Source: Bacteroidota bacterium | Lineage (GTDB): Bacteria; Bacteroidota; Bacteroidia; Chitinophagales; Chitinophagaceae | Reading direction: 5' to 3' | Assembly (NCBI GenBank): GCA_030706605.1 | Contig: JAUZOE010000008.1 | Location: 88,937 to 152,936, forward strand | DNA: 64,000 nucleotides | In this document: positions 9,568 through 19,346 of the stretch, one piece after another | Layout of the letters: every line of letters starts with the position of its first letter | Position numbering within the stretch: position 1 is the first letter of the stretch | Made by a program: the position numbers and the translations under genes | Notes under the pieces: model-generated | Told to the model about the DNA's origin: nothing | What the model saw: only the letters and a program-made list of their open reading frames with translations | Database searches by the model: none

Positions 9568-9939
9568 GGAATATATATTTTTGAAATTCTCTTATATCGT
9601 ATTCTCGCTGTATTTTGCGTTCAGGGGATTTGGCCCTGCAAGGATGATTTTTTCATTGGGCAAATTAATAATACCGATTGGACATTAGTATTATCCAATC
9701 GGTATTATTTCTAAAACTCTTTATAAGCCAACCGGCATTCTTTACAAATGCCGGGATTGTAATGGCACTTAATGACACCCTGAATTGTTACTTAAAAATC
9801 TCCCCTATTGGCATTTACTTTTAATTCTGCCAACAGGGGCAGTAATATTAAAAGTCTTCTTTAACACGGGCAGAATAAAGCATGATGAATAACCAGCAAA
9901 ATTGCTAATTATTCATCATGCTATTTCTACAATTTCCTT
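9568..9939. other. Gene-free spacer with four consecutive stem-loops
   Basis: This 372-bp stretch between the SusD-like gene and the GH28 gene holds no plausible ORF. It contains four inverted repeats: 9667-9682 with 9694-9709 (16 bp perfect), 9732-9739 with 9747-9754 (8 bp), 9802-9813 with 9828-9839 (12 bp, one mismatch) and 9879-9892 with 9909-9922 (14 bp perfect, with a smaller hairpin in its loop). The last lies just past the SusD stop on the minus strand but lacks a good T tract. The others may stabilise or process the transcript between the SusCD part and the enzyme part. Confidence 0.7.
9879..9922 (-). terminator. Stem-loop after the SusD-like gene, possible terminator
   Basis: A 14-bp perfect stem (9879-9892 with 9909-9922) begins about 18 bp after the SusD-like stop codon. 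Its 16-nt loop can itself pair (895-899 with 902-906 of the 9 kb block). On the minus strand it is followed only by CTTTATTC, so termination may be partial; an mRNA-stabilising or processing hairpin is equally possible. Confidence 0.45.
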
Positions 9940-11721
9940 TTACCAAGGCTTATTTGTTCCCTGCAATAACCAGAATTTTGACCAGGAACTGTTATTGCCA
10001 TCTGTATTATTATAGGTTGATGGAACAAGTTTATCAATAGCTATCTGGGCATTTGCCGGATTATTTGATAGTTCCGAATTATTATAGCCGAACCTAAGTG
10101 GAATTTGACCACGATAAGATCCCCAGCCAATAGTCAAAGCTGGCAAACCTGTTCTTCTCCAATCCATATAAGCTTCATTGCATGCCTGCCATGAAGCAAT
10201 CCATTTCTGCTCCATTATCCTTTGAAGGGTGCCGTCATATGCTACAGAAGGTTGCCCAATATATGTGTTATAATCTTTTACGCAGCCGTAGTAATTGTCT
10301 ACATCAGACTGATAGGAACCAAACACTTGCCAGGTATCAAAAGAAGCTTTGATGCCTTTATTGTACCAGGTAGCAGCAGTGCCACCCACATTCCATCCTT
10401 TCTGTGCTGCTTCAGCAAGGTCAAAGCAAATTTCGCTGTATGAGGCAAGTCTTTGAGCGAGTAAAGGACCACTTGGGTTATCATAAATATCTGTTCTGAG
10501 ATAAGATACATAGTTGCTCAGTGAAGTAGATTGTACACCTGATCCATTTATGTTGTATTCGAAATCCACATAATTATCATAGCTTATAGGTATTCCAACA
10601 TATACTGATGAAGTATCATATAAGTTCATTATTGTATTTCTGAGTGCTCCATAAGGCCTGTCCGTTGTGTAAGTTGCCGGGTCAAACTGTTTATAGTTAT
10701 TAGCCGCTGCAGCAGCAGGGTTAATATAGCGAATACCATTAACTATAGTTGTAAGAGTGGTATTGTCTCCTATGGCAAATTGGCTGGCATCCACAACCGA
10801 TGGTGTTGCTATCGGCTGGGCCATAATAACAATTCTAGGGTCTTTTAGGTCTTTTAATTTCATTGTAAGTGTGCCACACATTTTATTTCTGTGATAACCT
10901 GAAGCATCATTAAATTTTTCACAAAACTGGTAGGATGACCCCTGGTCTTGGCCCGGGAATGGCATCATCCAATCATCGTCGATACTCTGGAATACGTTTG
11001 CTGCAACAGATTCTACATTAGCCTGTTCGTCCATTTTGGATGAGAGACGCAGATAGTAACGCAACAAAAGGGAGTATGCCAGTTTTTTCCATTTAACAGG
11101 ATCGCCCCCATAAAATACATCAGAGCTTTGTGTTATGGGTGTTATTTCAGGATGGTCGGCCATAGAGCCACTAAAATAAGGGATAGCCGCTTTAAAGTCC
11201 GCAATGGCATTTTCATATATGCTTTCCTGGGAATCAAAGGGAGGGTATTGATTATTAGTTCCTGTCAAAGAGCCATTCAGTGCCATTGAATCAGGGGCAT
11301 CTCCCCAAAAATCGGCAATATTCGCAAATCCAAAGCCTCTCATCACCAATGCTACGCCCTGGTGGAAATTCCATTGATACCCCTGGGCTTTTTGCAATAA
11401 CAACTTGTCATTTGCAAGTATATGATAATTGCCAGTCCAATCAAAACCTTGCTGATCCCACTCGTAATCGCTAAAAGTACTTCCCCATGCATCCTGGTAA
11501 GTCTGTTGCATAGCGCCCGATATAACTCCTGACCCTAAATTGCCATACCACATTGCCGAATTGGCAAGTACTCCTGCCATCAAATAGTCAGGAGAAGCCT
11601 GGTCGGGAGTTACATTATTAGGGTTGGTGTTTAAAACAGAAAACTTTTGACAGGAATCACCGATTATAATTATTGCCAGGAAAACGCAGCAAATTATAAA
11701 TATTTTTTTCGTGCCTTTCAT
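9940..11721 (-). CDS. SusD/RagB-like nutrient-binding lipoprotein
   Basis: The protein has 593 residues and is a surface lipoprotein of the SusD-like 2 type. A hydrophobic signal ends at GDSC (about residue 24), followed by FSVLNTNPNNVTPDQASPDYLMAG, the usual N-terminal pattern of this subfamily. The body is helical, TPR-like and aromatic-rich, ending with EQKWIASWQACNEAYMDWRR, a typical C-terminal signature. SusD proteins cap the SusC pore and bind glycan at the cell surface. The gene follows the SusC gene by 37 bp on the same strand. The downstream GH28 gene suggests a pectic substrate, but the sequence of this protein does not prove it. Confidence 0.93.
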   Translation of the reverse strand: MKGTKKIFIICCVFLAIIIIGDSCQKFSVLNTNPNNVTPDQASPDYLMAGVLANSAMWYGNLGSGVISGAMQQTYQDAWGSTFSDYEWDQQGFDWTGNYHILANDKLLLQKAQGYQWNFHQGVALVMRGFGFANIADFWGDAPDSMALNGSLTGTNNQYPPFDSQESIYENAIADFKAAIPYFSGSMADHPEITPITQSSDVFYGGDPVKWKKLAYSLLLRYYLRLSSKMDEQANVESVAANVFQSIDDDWMMPFPGQDQGSSYQFCEKFNDASGYHRNKMCGTLTMKLKDLKDPRIVIMAQPIATPSVVDASQFAIGDNTTLTTIVNGIRYINPAAAAANNYKQFDPATYTTDRPYGALRNTIMNLYDTSSVYVGIPISYDNYVDFEYNINGSGVQSTSLSNYVSYLRTDIYDNPSGPLLAQRLASYSEICFDLAEAAQKGWNVGGTAATWYNKGIKASFDTWQVFGSYQSDVDNYYGCVKDYNTYIGQPSVAYDGTLQRIMEQKWIASWQACNEAYMDWRRTGLPALTIGWGSYRGQIPLRFGYNNSELSNNPANAQIAIDKLVPSTYNNTDGNNSSWSKFWLLQGTNKPW

Positions 11722-11758
11722 CTTTTTTATTTTTAAGATTTACTAAATTATTGTGTGA

Positions 11759-14700
11759 TTAGAAACGAACATTGAGTTTTACACCTAATGGAATAGTCCA
11801 GGGAGTAATGTTATAATACTCAACACCTTGTCTAAACTGTGAGCCATTGGCCTGAACCCCTGTCTGAAGGTCAAATGCCTGCTCAGGGTCAATACCTGCT
11901 TTAGCCTTGGTCCAGAGTATTATATTTCTCGTATAGACACCTAAAGATATCCCCTGCAGTTTCAATGCATCTGACCATTTTGTTGGCAACTGTACAGTAA
12001 GATTAACATTCCTTAGCTTAATATAAGACGCAGAGAACATATCCGCCCGCGCAAAACTCCATGGGCCATTGGTTACAGCATCCTCATAGTTGTCATATTT
12101 TGTAGTGGACGGATCGCCTAAATTTTCTACGTAGCCTCCATTACCGTCACTATAAACACCAGGATAGAATGCACCGTCATTAATCGTAATACTTCCATTG
12201 TTGGTATAAGGAAAACCACCCTGTGCAGTGGTAGGGCCACCTACCAGGTGGTATTGCTGGAAACCTACTACCTTAATAAAGGCATCCGGGTTTGATTTAA
12301 GATAAGCCGGAATATTATTGGCATAGCTTGCTGGTATAGGTATTCCCTCATTTAGCTGACTGGCCAATGCCGCATCGGATCCCATATAGCGGGTAGTCTT
12401 AGAGTAGAAAATACCCCCGAACCGGCTGTCAATAGTGGCACTTAGGGTTATACTCTTATAAGTAACAGAAGTTGTGAAGCCCAATAAAAGTTTGGGATTA
12501 AAATTACCCGCTATCATTTTGCTCTGAAAGTTTCCACCATTGACTTTTTGCAAACCACCCCCATCATCAAGCAATGGATATCCATAATATGGTGAGGATT
12601 TGTCAGTAACTGTAGCCAGTTGATTATCCCACAACTGGCCGATTTTACCATCACTGATCATTTGTTTTCCTTTTGAATCAAACTGGCCGGGTATCGGCTG
12701 TCCTTTTACATAAGTCCAGGACCCGGTAGGGCCATCTTGCCAGAATGAGAAAAAATTCTGTCCATTTACCAGCGACAATATATATGTATTGTTCTGGGTA
12801 TAATTTACGCTCGCATCCCAATTCCAGTTTTTGTTTGACACAATAGTGCCACCCAATTGTAATTCTATGCCCTGGCTGCGAACCAGTCCTGCATTGATAT
12901 TTCTAGAGGTTGCTCCTGTTGATGAAGGAGTTTGAACTCCCAAAATTTGGTTTTTGTTATCATTCCGGTAAACAGTACCTGAAAAACGGAGGCGACTATT
13001 AAAGAAAGCCAAATCCATACCCAATTCGGTAGATATAGCCTTTTCAGGTAACAAGTTCGGGTTCAAAAGACCTCCGGAAACTGATTGAATGGTAACGCCA
13101 CCAAAACTGCCAGTTCCCAAAGAGTTATATAAACTATAAGGACCTGTATCCTTACCCACACTTGCCCAACCACCGCGCAGTTTAACAAGGCTCACATTTC
13201 TTCCAAAATCGAACATCTTATTTAGTAAAAGACTTAATGAGGCAGATGGATAAAAATAAGAGTTGCTGGCTGAGGGAAGTGTACTGGACCAGTCATTTCT
13301 TCCAGTTAAATCTAAATAGGCCATATTATTATAACCAATGGATGCAGTGGCATATAAGCTGTAGATAGCTTTTTGATAGCGACTAGAGGCATACCTAATG
13401 TTACCCTGGGAGATATTTGATACATTAAAAAGCTCAGGAATATTAATGCCGGCACCTGATGCAGAGTAAAGTTGATTGAAATTCCCTGCCGTGTAGAGAA
13501 GGTTTCCTCCCCCCGATGCAGAGACATCAAATTTCTCCAAAAATTTATTGTGGTAAGTAACAAGAAAATCGGTATTGCTTTCTGTATTGTACTCATTTGA
13601 AAGTCCATAATAGCCATTCCGTTCCTTATTTAAGCTTTTTGAAATTTTTGTTTCGCGGTTTTCAGTAAACATATCCTGGGAATATCGCACAAATGCGCTT
13701 ACGTGAGGGCTGAAATCAAAACTAGCTTTTAGGTTGCCATAAAGGTGGTTGCGCAAAAAACTATTTTTTACCTGATGAAGGACAAACCATGGGTTGTCAT
13801 CCCCATTGTTAGCAGCATCTAGTACATCAGGGCTTTGGTCGGTGCCTACCGGTGGTAATGCTTTTCTTTGCTGAAGCCCTGGTGTCAACCAATAATTCTT
13901 CATTTGCCTTACATCAATACTTGGAGACAGGTAAGCTGCGTCTGCAATAGCACTTGCTCCATTGCCCCCTGCAATATTATCGGCATTTGAACGGGTATAG
14001 TTTATGGATGAAAATAACTTGATTCCATTGCTTATCTTATGTTCTACGTTCAGTGAGAGGTTGTGCCTTGTGACCCCGGTGGTAGCAACAATTCCAGAGT
14101 TGAACATGTTAGAATAAGAAAACCGGTAATTATCCTTATCAGTTGCGTTTTCTACGGAAATGCTATTGTTTGTAGTAAACGCTGTATGCACAAAGTTCTT
14201 AAGGTTGTTATGTGATACCATTGGCAAGGCTTTATAGGTGCCGTCAGTTTGTAACGGGCTATTCCATTGTATTGCATTTATGCCCTGGTCAAGCGGAGTA
14301 CCAAACCGATAAGTATCAGTACCTCCTGCATCTACTATCACACCATTCCAGCTATTATAGCCATTGGGTGTAGTATAAGGGTCGGAGCCCACTGTATAAG
14401 CCTGGTTAAGAGGAAAATAATGATAAGGCATATTTGCTTCGTCAGTTGTATTAAAAGTTACTCCAAGACCTTTTGCTTTCTTTCCAGTTTTGGTCGTAAT
14501 CAATACTACTCCGTTCCCAGCCCTGGAACCATAAAGCGCTGCTGCACTAGGCCCTTTTAGAATAGATACGCTTGCAATATCATTGGGGTTTAAATCTGAG
14601 AGCACATTTCCATAATCGACATCATTTCCATTACCGTTGTTTGCAGCGACATTGTTCATGGAATTTTGCATAGGCACTCCGTCAACAACAAAAAGAGGTT

Positions 14701-15565
14701 GGTTATCGTTGTTCAATGACCTGATACCACGGATAACCACACTAACAGACGCAGTTGGCGATGAACTGGTTGAGTTCACCACCACGCCGGCAACCTGCCC
14801 GGCCATTGCACTAAGTGCATTTGTTTGTGGCACGTGATTCATATTTTCCCCACTTATTTCCCCTACATCATAACCCAGGGATTTCTTTTCCCTGGAAATA
14901 CCCAGAGCTGTTACCACAATTGCATTCATAGAAGACAAATCAGGGTTCAAAGTAACAGAAATATTAGTCCTTCCACTTACTGGTACCGTAATTGCTGTAT
15001 AGCCTATATAGCTAAATCTCAAAACTGCAGTGGGCGAGACGGAAATTGAAAAATTTCCCTGGTTATCTGTACTAACCCCTTCTTTCTGTCCTACTACTGT
15101 AACGGATACCCCCGCCATCGGATTTCCTTTTTCATCTTTTACAGTACCCCTTACTTCTAAAAGTACAGGTGCGGGTGGTGGTGCATTTGCAACTTTTACA
15201 TCCTCTTTTCTTTCAATAGTAATTGCATTATTTGTAATACTAAAGTTTAAAGGCTGATCTTTAAAACATAAAGCAAGCACCTGTTCAACAGATGCATCTT
15301 TTACATTGATATCAAATTTTTTTGCCTGTTGCAATAATTCATCCTGGTAAAAGAATTGATATCCAGTTTTCTGATGGATTTCTTTAAATACTTTCCCCAG
15401 TGTAGTGTTGTGCTGTTTTATGGAAATATTTTGTGCATTTCCTTTAGCACTTACCTGTAAGCATGTTGCAATTAATAAAACAGCTGTTAACTTCATAACA
15501 AACATTGTTTTGGTTAGTATTACCATACCGGGACTACGATACAGTAATGAATGAGTTTTTTTCAT
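11759..15565 (-). CDS. SusC/RagA family TonB-linked outer-membrane transporter with STN domain
   Basis: The protein has 1268 residues. Its N-terminus has a hydrophobic export segment followed by an STN (secretin/TonB short N-terminal) domain at about residues 45-120. A carboxypeptidase-regulatory-like beta-sandwich follows (VRGTVKDEKGNPMAGVSV, about 138-210), then the TonB plug (about 220-360, with FVVDGVPM and the RGIRSLN turn) and a long beta-barrel ending in an aromatic residue (LGVKLNVRF). The STN domain is the type that contacts a FecR-type anti-sigma factor, and such a gene lies immediately upstream. It should import oligosaccharides with the SusD partner encoded 37 bp downstream. Confidence 0.95.
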   Translation of the reverse strand: MKKTHSLLYRSPGMVILTKTMFVMKLTAVLLIATCLQVSAKGNAQNISIKQHNTTLGKVFKEIHQKTGYQFFYQDELLQQAKKFDINVKDASVEQVLALCFKDQPLNFSITNNAITIERKEDVKVANAPPPAPVLLEVRGTVKDEKGNPMAGVSVTVVGQKEGVSTDNQGNFSISVSPTAVLRFSYIGYTAITVPVSGRTNISVTLNPDLSSMNAIVVTALGISREKKSLGYDVGEISGENMNHVPQTNALSAMAGQVAGVVVNSTSSSPTASVSVVIRGIRSLNNDNQPLFVVDGVPMQNSMNNVAANNGNGNDVDYGNVLSDLNPNDIASVSILKGPSAAALYGSRAGNGVVLITTKTGKKAKGLGVTFNTTDEANMPYHYFPLNQAYTVGSDPYTTPNGYNSWNGVIVDAGGTDTYRFGTPLDQGINAIQWNSPLQTDGTYKALPMVSHNNLKNFVHTAFTTNNSISVENATDKDNYRFSYSNMFNSGIVATTGVTRHNLSLNVEHKISNGIKLFSSINYTRSNADNIAGGNGASAIADAAYLSPSIDVRQMKNYWLTPGLQQRKALPPVGTDQSPDVLDAANNGDDNPWFVLHQVKNSFLRNHLYGNLKASFDFSPHVSAFVRYSQDMFTENRETKISKSLNKERNGYYGLSNEYNTESNTDFLVTYHNKFLEKFDVSASGGGNLLYTAGNFNQLYSASGAGINIPELFNVSNISQGNIRYASSRYQKAIYSLYATASIGYNNMAYLDLTGRNDWSSTLPSASNSYFYPSASLSLLLNKMFDFGRNVSLVKLRGGWASVGKDTGPYSLYNSLGTGSFGGVTIQSVSGGLLNPNLLPEKAISTELGMDLAFFNSRLRFSGTVYRNDNKNQILGVQTPSSTGATSRNINAGLVRSQGIELQLGGTIVSNKNWNWDASVNYTQNNTYILSLVNGQNFFSFWQDGPTGSWTYVKGQPIPGQFDSKGKQMISDGKIGQLWDNQLATVTDKSSPYYGYPLLDDGGGLQKVNGGNFQSKMIAGNFNPKLLLGFTTSVTYKSITLSATIDSRFGGIFYSKTTRYMGSDAALASQLNEGIPIPASYANNIPAYLKSNPDAFIKVVGFQQYHLVGGPTTAQGGFPYTNNGSITINDGAFYPGVYSDGNGGYVENLGDPSTTKYDNYEDAVTNGPWSFARADMFSASYIKLRNVNLTVQLPTKWSDALKLQGISLGVYTRNIILWTKAKAGIDPEQAFDLQTGVQANGSQFRQGVEYYNITPWTIPLGVKLNVRF

Positions 15566-15842
15566 ACTTTTGTGTAATTTGGTTTAAACATTTAGTGATA
15601 ATTCTCTCTTTTTAATTATGGATTAAACCAAAATATTTCCCAGGAACGCCGCAAACGTTCCTGGATTTTTTTGGAAACCCCTGAAATTTTTATATAATAA
15701 CGTTTGTTTTTATCATTTTTTTTGAACTGGTATATTAAAATTTAATTGTATCAAATATTATAAAGTCAAAATTAATAATCAAGTATTACTAAAAGTTTAC
15801 CTTATTATTAATCAAAAAATTAAATAACCTCTATAAGAATTA

Positions 15843-17039
15843 TTAAGATAACACTATCACTTTCCTTCCTTCAATTTTAAACCGAACCCCTCCTGCCTCC
15901 ATTATCTTCAACACTTGCGAAATATCATTTTCTCTACTTACCATCCCGGTATAATGACCTGCAGGAATCCTACCTTCATATACAATATCAACATTGTACC
16001 ATCTCGAAATTTGTCTCATCACTTGCCCTATGTCATAAGCATTAAATTGAAACCAACCATTTTTCCATGCCATCACTTCATCTACTGAAGCATCAGTCAC
16101 TTTAATATCACCGGTTTTATTGATTATTGATTGCTGACCGGGAACTAACATTTTAGACAAAGAACCCCTAGTAACTTTGAGCGACCCTTCCAGTAGTGTT
16201 GTATTTATTGAATTTTCATCATCATATGCCATTATATCAAAGTGGGTCCCAAATACCTGGACTTCCATATCATTCGTCTTTATTTTAAAAGGCATAGTCG
16301 GATTCTTGGCCACTTCAAAATAGGTTTCACCGGTTACCGTTACATTTCGTTCTTTCCCTTCGAATACGGTAGGAAAGCGTATAGATGAAGAGGCATTGAG
16401 CCATACCTTAGTTCCATCCGGGAGCACTAACTGGTATTTTCCGCCACGGGGCGTGGAAAGAGTATTATACACTATTGGCTGATCCTTCATTTTATTACCA
16501 TCATTATAGGCTATAGTAGCTGCATTCAACTTCATCACTTTTACATTGCCCTGCTTTGTTAAAGTGCCCTGTTGAGTGGAATCCAATATAATACTGGAGC
16601 CATCTGACAATGTTAACACTGCTTTATTCCCTCCAGGCATTATCGCCTTCTTAGAAACTTTTTGGAATTGAACAATTTCCGCCTTGGGCTTCCTGGAATT
16701 TAGCCAAAAATATATACCCGCAATTCCAAAGAAAAGTATAGACGCCGCCGCTAAAATTCGTAACCACTTACTATTTGAACTTTTGTAAGACAGAATTACG
16801 GAATCAGGTTCATTTGTTCTGTTTTTACTCAATATTTGAGTAATCATTTCCTCTGCCTGGTCATTAGTAAATTGATTGCGCTGACTCTTAAATTTTAGCA
16901 AGGATTGAGATAATAAATATTTTATATGCTCATCGTTTTCAGCCAGTATCAATAATTCCATTAATTCATCCCGTTCATCTTTAGTAGCAACCTTATTAAA
17001 ATAAGCCTGGAATAAATAAGTCAGTCTTGATTTGTTCAT
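15843..17039 (-). CDS. FecR-family anti-sigma factor
   Basis: The protein has 398 residues. A cytoplasmic N-terminal region (about 1-85) precedes one transmembrane helix (WLRILAAASILFFGIAGIYF, about 90-110). The periplasmic FecR domain follows (LSTPRGGKYQLVLPDGTKVW to about residue 300), then a C-terminal DUF4974/STN-like fold (about 325-398). It is expected to hold an ECF sigma factor until the STN domain of the neighbouring SusC signals that substrate is present. The usual ECF sigma gene directly upstream on the same strand is absent: about 450 bp without a gene precede it. The partner sigma factor must therefore be encoded elsewhere, or the regulator is an orphan. Confidence 0.92.
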   Translation of the reverse strand: MNKSRLTYLFQAYFNKVATKDERDELMELLILAENDEHIKYLLSQSLLKFKSQRNQFTNDQAEEMITQILSKNRTNEPDSVILSYKSSNSKWLRILAAASILFFGIAGIYFWLNSRKPKAEIVQFQKVSKKAIMPGGNKAVLTLSDGSSIILDSTQQGTLTKQGNVKVMKLNAATIAYNDGNKMKDQPIVYNTLSTPRGGKYQLVLPDGTKVWLNASSSIRFPTVFEGKERNVTVTGETYFEVAKNPTMPFKIKTNDMEVQVFGTHFDIMAYDDENSINTTLLEGSLKVTRGSLSKMLVPGQQSIINKTGDIKVTDASVDEVMAWKNGWFQFNAYDIGQVMRQISRWYNVDIVYEGRIPAGHYTGMVSRENDISQVLKIMEAGGVRFKIEGRKVIVLS

Positions 17040-17490
17040 ATATAATACTTGCTAAAAGCTAAGTTGTTAAAATTACTTATAATAATTCACCAACAACATT
17101 ATTAACATTAAGACAACAAAAATGTAGAAAAGAGGTAATGAAATTAAAATATTTTTTTCTTTTTATTATCAGCAGGTATCACTGTCAACGAATGGAGAAA
17201 AGGGCTGTTCATTTTACTATTTTTGTTTATATACAATTAAGAAGAATATTTTGCCAATTTAGACATAACTATTATCCTTAATATTTTCAGAACAAATGAG
17301 AATGAGACCCTTTTTAAAAAGGTGCCCTTTCGTATTTAAGAACTTTAAAAAAAGTAGGCAACCTAAATGCCCCCCAACAACAAAAAGATACACAAATAGG
17401 ATGATGCCACTTAAAATATTTATTTTTCTACGAGACACTTAGAAAAATTAATTGGATTACCTTACCTTTGCAACCCTTTAATAGAGTGTT
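17040..17490. other. Gene-free divergent spacer between FecR and yceD
   Basis: This AT-rich stretch of about 450 bp separates the FecR gene (minus) from the yceD-like gene (plus). I see no ORF that resembles an ECF sigma factor, even a broken one, in any frame. The only interpretable element is a TAnnTTTG -7 motif at its right end. Confidence 0.6.
17463..17470 (+). promoter_or_regulatory. Bacteroidota-type -7 element for yceD-rpmF
   Basis: TACCTTTG is an exact match to the Bacteroidota sigma-A -7 consensus TAnnTTTG and lies 21 bp before the yceD start. That would give a short leader of roughly 15 nt. I could not find a convincing TTG-type -33 element at the expected distance, so this rests on the -7 match and position. 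Confidence 0.5.
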
Positions 17491-18036
17491 ATGGGAAATA
17501 AGCGTGAATTTGAAATAGCATTTGTAGGATTAAAAACAGGTATCCATGAATTTAATTACCAGGTTGATGACAAGTTCTTTGCTAATTATAAAGAAACAGA
17601 TTTCAACAATTGTTATGCATCTGTAAAACTTACTCTCGAAAAAAATACATCTTTTATGATGTTGAAATTCGATGTAGGGGGAAGCGTAAGTGTTATTTGT
17701 GACCGATGTGGAAATACGCTACCAATTGATCTTTGGGATGAATTTAAGCTGGTAATCAAACAGGTTGAAAACCCGGAAGAGATGAACCAAAATGAGGAAG
17801 ACCCGGATGTGTTTTATATTTCCAGAACAGAAAGCCATATTCACCTTGCTAATTGGATATATGAATTCGTAATGCTAAGTATTCCAATGCAACGCAGGTG
17901 TTCAGATGAAGAAAAGGGTGGCCCGCAATGTAATAAAGAAATACTGGCCATGCTCGAAAAGATGAATTCCAGGGTAATTGAAAATAATCACCCTTTTCAA
18001 AAAGGTCTAGAACAATTTAAAAAAAATAATAATTAA
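17491..18036 (+). CDS. yceD: YceD/DUF177 family protein
   Basis: The protein has 181 residues. It matches the DUF177 family in length and in its conserved CDRCGNTLPI motif (about residues 70-79), with a second cysteine pair (QRRCSDEEKGGPQC) near 134-147 that could complete a metal site. The family is encoded next to ribosomal protein L32 across bacteria and has been linked to 23S rRNA accumulation in plants and E. coli. Here rpmF follows 19 bp downstream, which supports the assignment. The ATG at 17491 follows a well-placed -7 element. Confidence 0.88.
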   Translation: MGNKREFEIAFVGLKTGIHEFNYQVDDKFFANYKETDFNNCYASVKLTLEKNTSFMMLKFDVGGSVSVICDRCGNTLPIDLWDEFKLVIKQVENPEEMNQNEEDPDVFYISRTESHIHLANWIYEFVMLSIPMQRRCSDEEKGGPQCNKEILAMLEKMNSRVIENNHPFQKGLEQFKKNNN

Positions 18037-18055
18037 TACTATTTAATCTAAGGTT

Positions 18056-18250
18056 ATGCCAAATCCAAAGCGCAGACACAGTCAACAAAGAAGTGCAAAA
18101 AGAAGAACACATTATAAAGCAGATGCTCCTACTTTAAGTGTGGACAAAACAACAGGGGAAACACATGTACGCCATCGCGCACATGTTAGTGAGGGGAAAC
18201 TTTTTTATAAGGGAAAAGTTGTAGCAGAAATAGCTCCTTCGAAAGCCTGA
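18056..18250 (+). CDS. rpmF: 50S ribosomal protein L32
   Basis: This 64-residue basic protein begins MPNPKRRHSQQRSAKRRTHY, the L32 signature. The usual zinc-ribbon cysteines are absent: the central segment reads TLSVDKTTGETHVRHRAH, so this is a cysteine-free form. It lies between yceD and plsX in the conserved order, and a strong terminator directly follows it, so plsX probably has its own promoter. Confidence 0.96.
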   Translation: MPNPKRRHSQQRSAKRRTHYKADAPTLSVDKTTGETHVRHRAHVSEGKLFYKGKVVAEIAPSKA

Positions 18251-18271
18251 TAAAGAACATAAATCATTTTG

Positions 18272-18318
18272 AACTCCAAAAATAAAGTTTGATTAACTTC
18301 AACTTTATTTTTGGAGTT
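18272..18318 (+). terminator. Rho-independent terminator after rpmF
   Basis: An 18-bp perfect stem (18272-18289 with 18301-18318) with an 11-nt loop is followed by a T run through 18325 on the plus strand. It lies 21 bp after the rpmF stop and should uncouple rpmF from plsX. Confidence 0.88.
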
Positions 18319-18392
18319 TTTTTTTAAAAGAGCTACCCCTTTTTTATAAAAAAATTCAATTTTTGTATATTATTACCCGATAATTTATAACT

Positions 18393-19337
18393 ATGAATAT
18401 TGCATTGGACATGATGGGAGGCGATTTCGCACCTTTAGAAGCGGTAAAAGGACTTCAGCTTTTTTTATCAGAAAAGCAAAATAATCTAACTCTAACCTTA
18501 ATTGGTGATACAGAAAAAATAAGACCACTACTTGATCAATATCAGATTGACTCTAAAAGTATTTCACTTTTTCATTCGGAGCAGATCATAGGAATGCATG
18601 AGCATCCTACAAAAGCAATGAAAGAAAAACCACAATCCTCAATTGCTATCGGTTTTCATTTATTAGCTACATCCAAAGTAGATGCCTTTATCAGTGCAGG
18701 CAATACCGGGGCAATGCTTGTAGGCTCGCTGTTCAGTATCAAAGCTATTGAAGGAATTTCCCGCCCCGCAATCGGTGCTTATATCCCCAGGGAGAATGGC
18801 GAACTTTCTTTGCTGATAGATGTGGGATTAAATGCAGATTGCAAACCTGAGAACTTATCACAATTCGCTTTACTCGGCACTTTATTTGCCAGGCATATTT
18901 TGAATTTTGAAACCCCACGCGTAGCGCTTATCAATGTGGGAGAAGAAGAAGGTAAAGGGAATTTGCTATGCCAGGGAGCCTATCCTTTATTAAAAGAAAA
19001 CAGCAAACTGAACTTTATTGGGAACATTGAAGGAAGGGACCTTTTAATGAACAAGGCAGAGATTTATGTTTGTGATGGCTTTACCGGGAATGTTTTATTA
19101 AAATTTGCTGAATCATTTTATGATATCATTCAAAAAAGAAATATCCGCGATGAATTTTTAAATCGTTTTAATTTTGAAATTTACGGAGGAGTGCCTGTCT
19201 TAGGAGTTAATAAACCAGTTATCATTGGCCATGGCATTTCTCACTCAGGCGCATTTAATAACATGATAAAAATGGCACAGAAGATGATTGAAAACAATTT
19301 TATTGAAAAAATAAAAAGCAATTTTATTAACGTTTAG
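18393..19337 (+). CDS. plsX: Phosphate acyltransferase PlsX
   Basis: The protein has 314 residues, the usual length for PlsX. It starts MNIALDMMGGDFAPLEAVKG, the family signature, and contains DAFISAGNTGAML (about 98-110), EEGKGN (about 188) and CDGFTGNVLLK (about 227), all conserved in PlsX. It converts acyl-ACP and phosphate to acyl-phosphate at the membrane for phosphatidic acid synthesis. fabH, often the next gene, is not here; a convergent lipid phosphatase gene follows 9 bp away. The ATG at 18393 gives the expected N-terminus. Confidence 0.96.
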   Translation: MNIALDMMGGDFAPLEAVKGLQLFLSEKQNNLTLTLIGDTEKIRPLLDQYQIDSKSISLFHSEQIIGMHEHPTKAMKEKPQSSIAIGFHLLATSKVDAFISAGNTGAMLVGSLFSIKAIEGISRPAIGAYIPRENGELSLLIDVGLNADCKPENLSQFALLGTLFARHILNFETPRVALINVGEEEGKGNLLCQGAYPLLKENSKLNFIGNIEGRDLLMNKAEIYVCDGFTGNVLLKFAESFYDIIQKRNIRDEFLNRFNFEIYGGVPVLGVNKPVIIGHGISHSGAFNNMIKMAQKMIENNFIEKIKSNFINV

Positions 19338-19346
19338 TTACTTAAT

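Noticed and set aside
17040..17490. Hidden or decayed ECF sigma factor upstream of FecR
   Set aside because: I looked for sigma-70 region 2 and 4 motifs in the minus-strand frames; the stretch is AT-rich with frequent stops and shows none.
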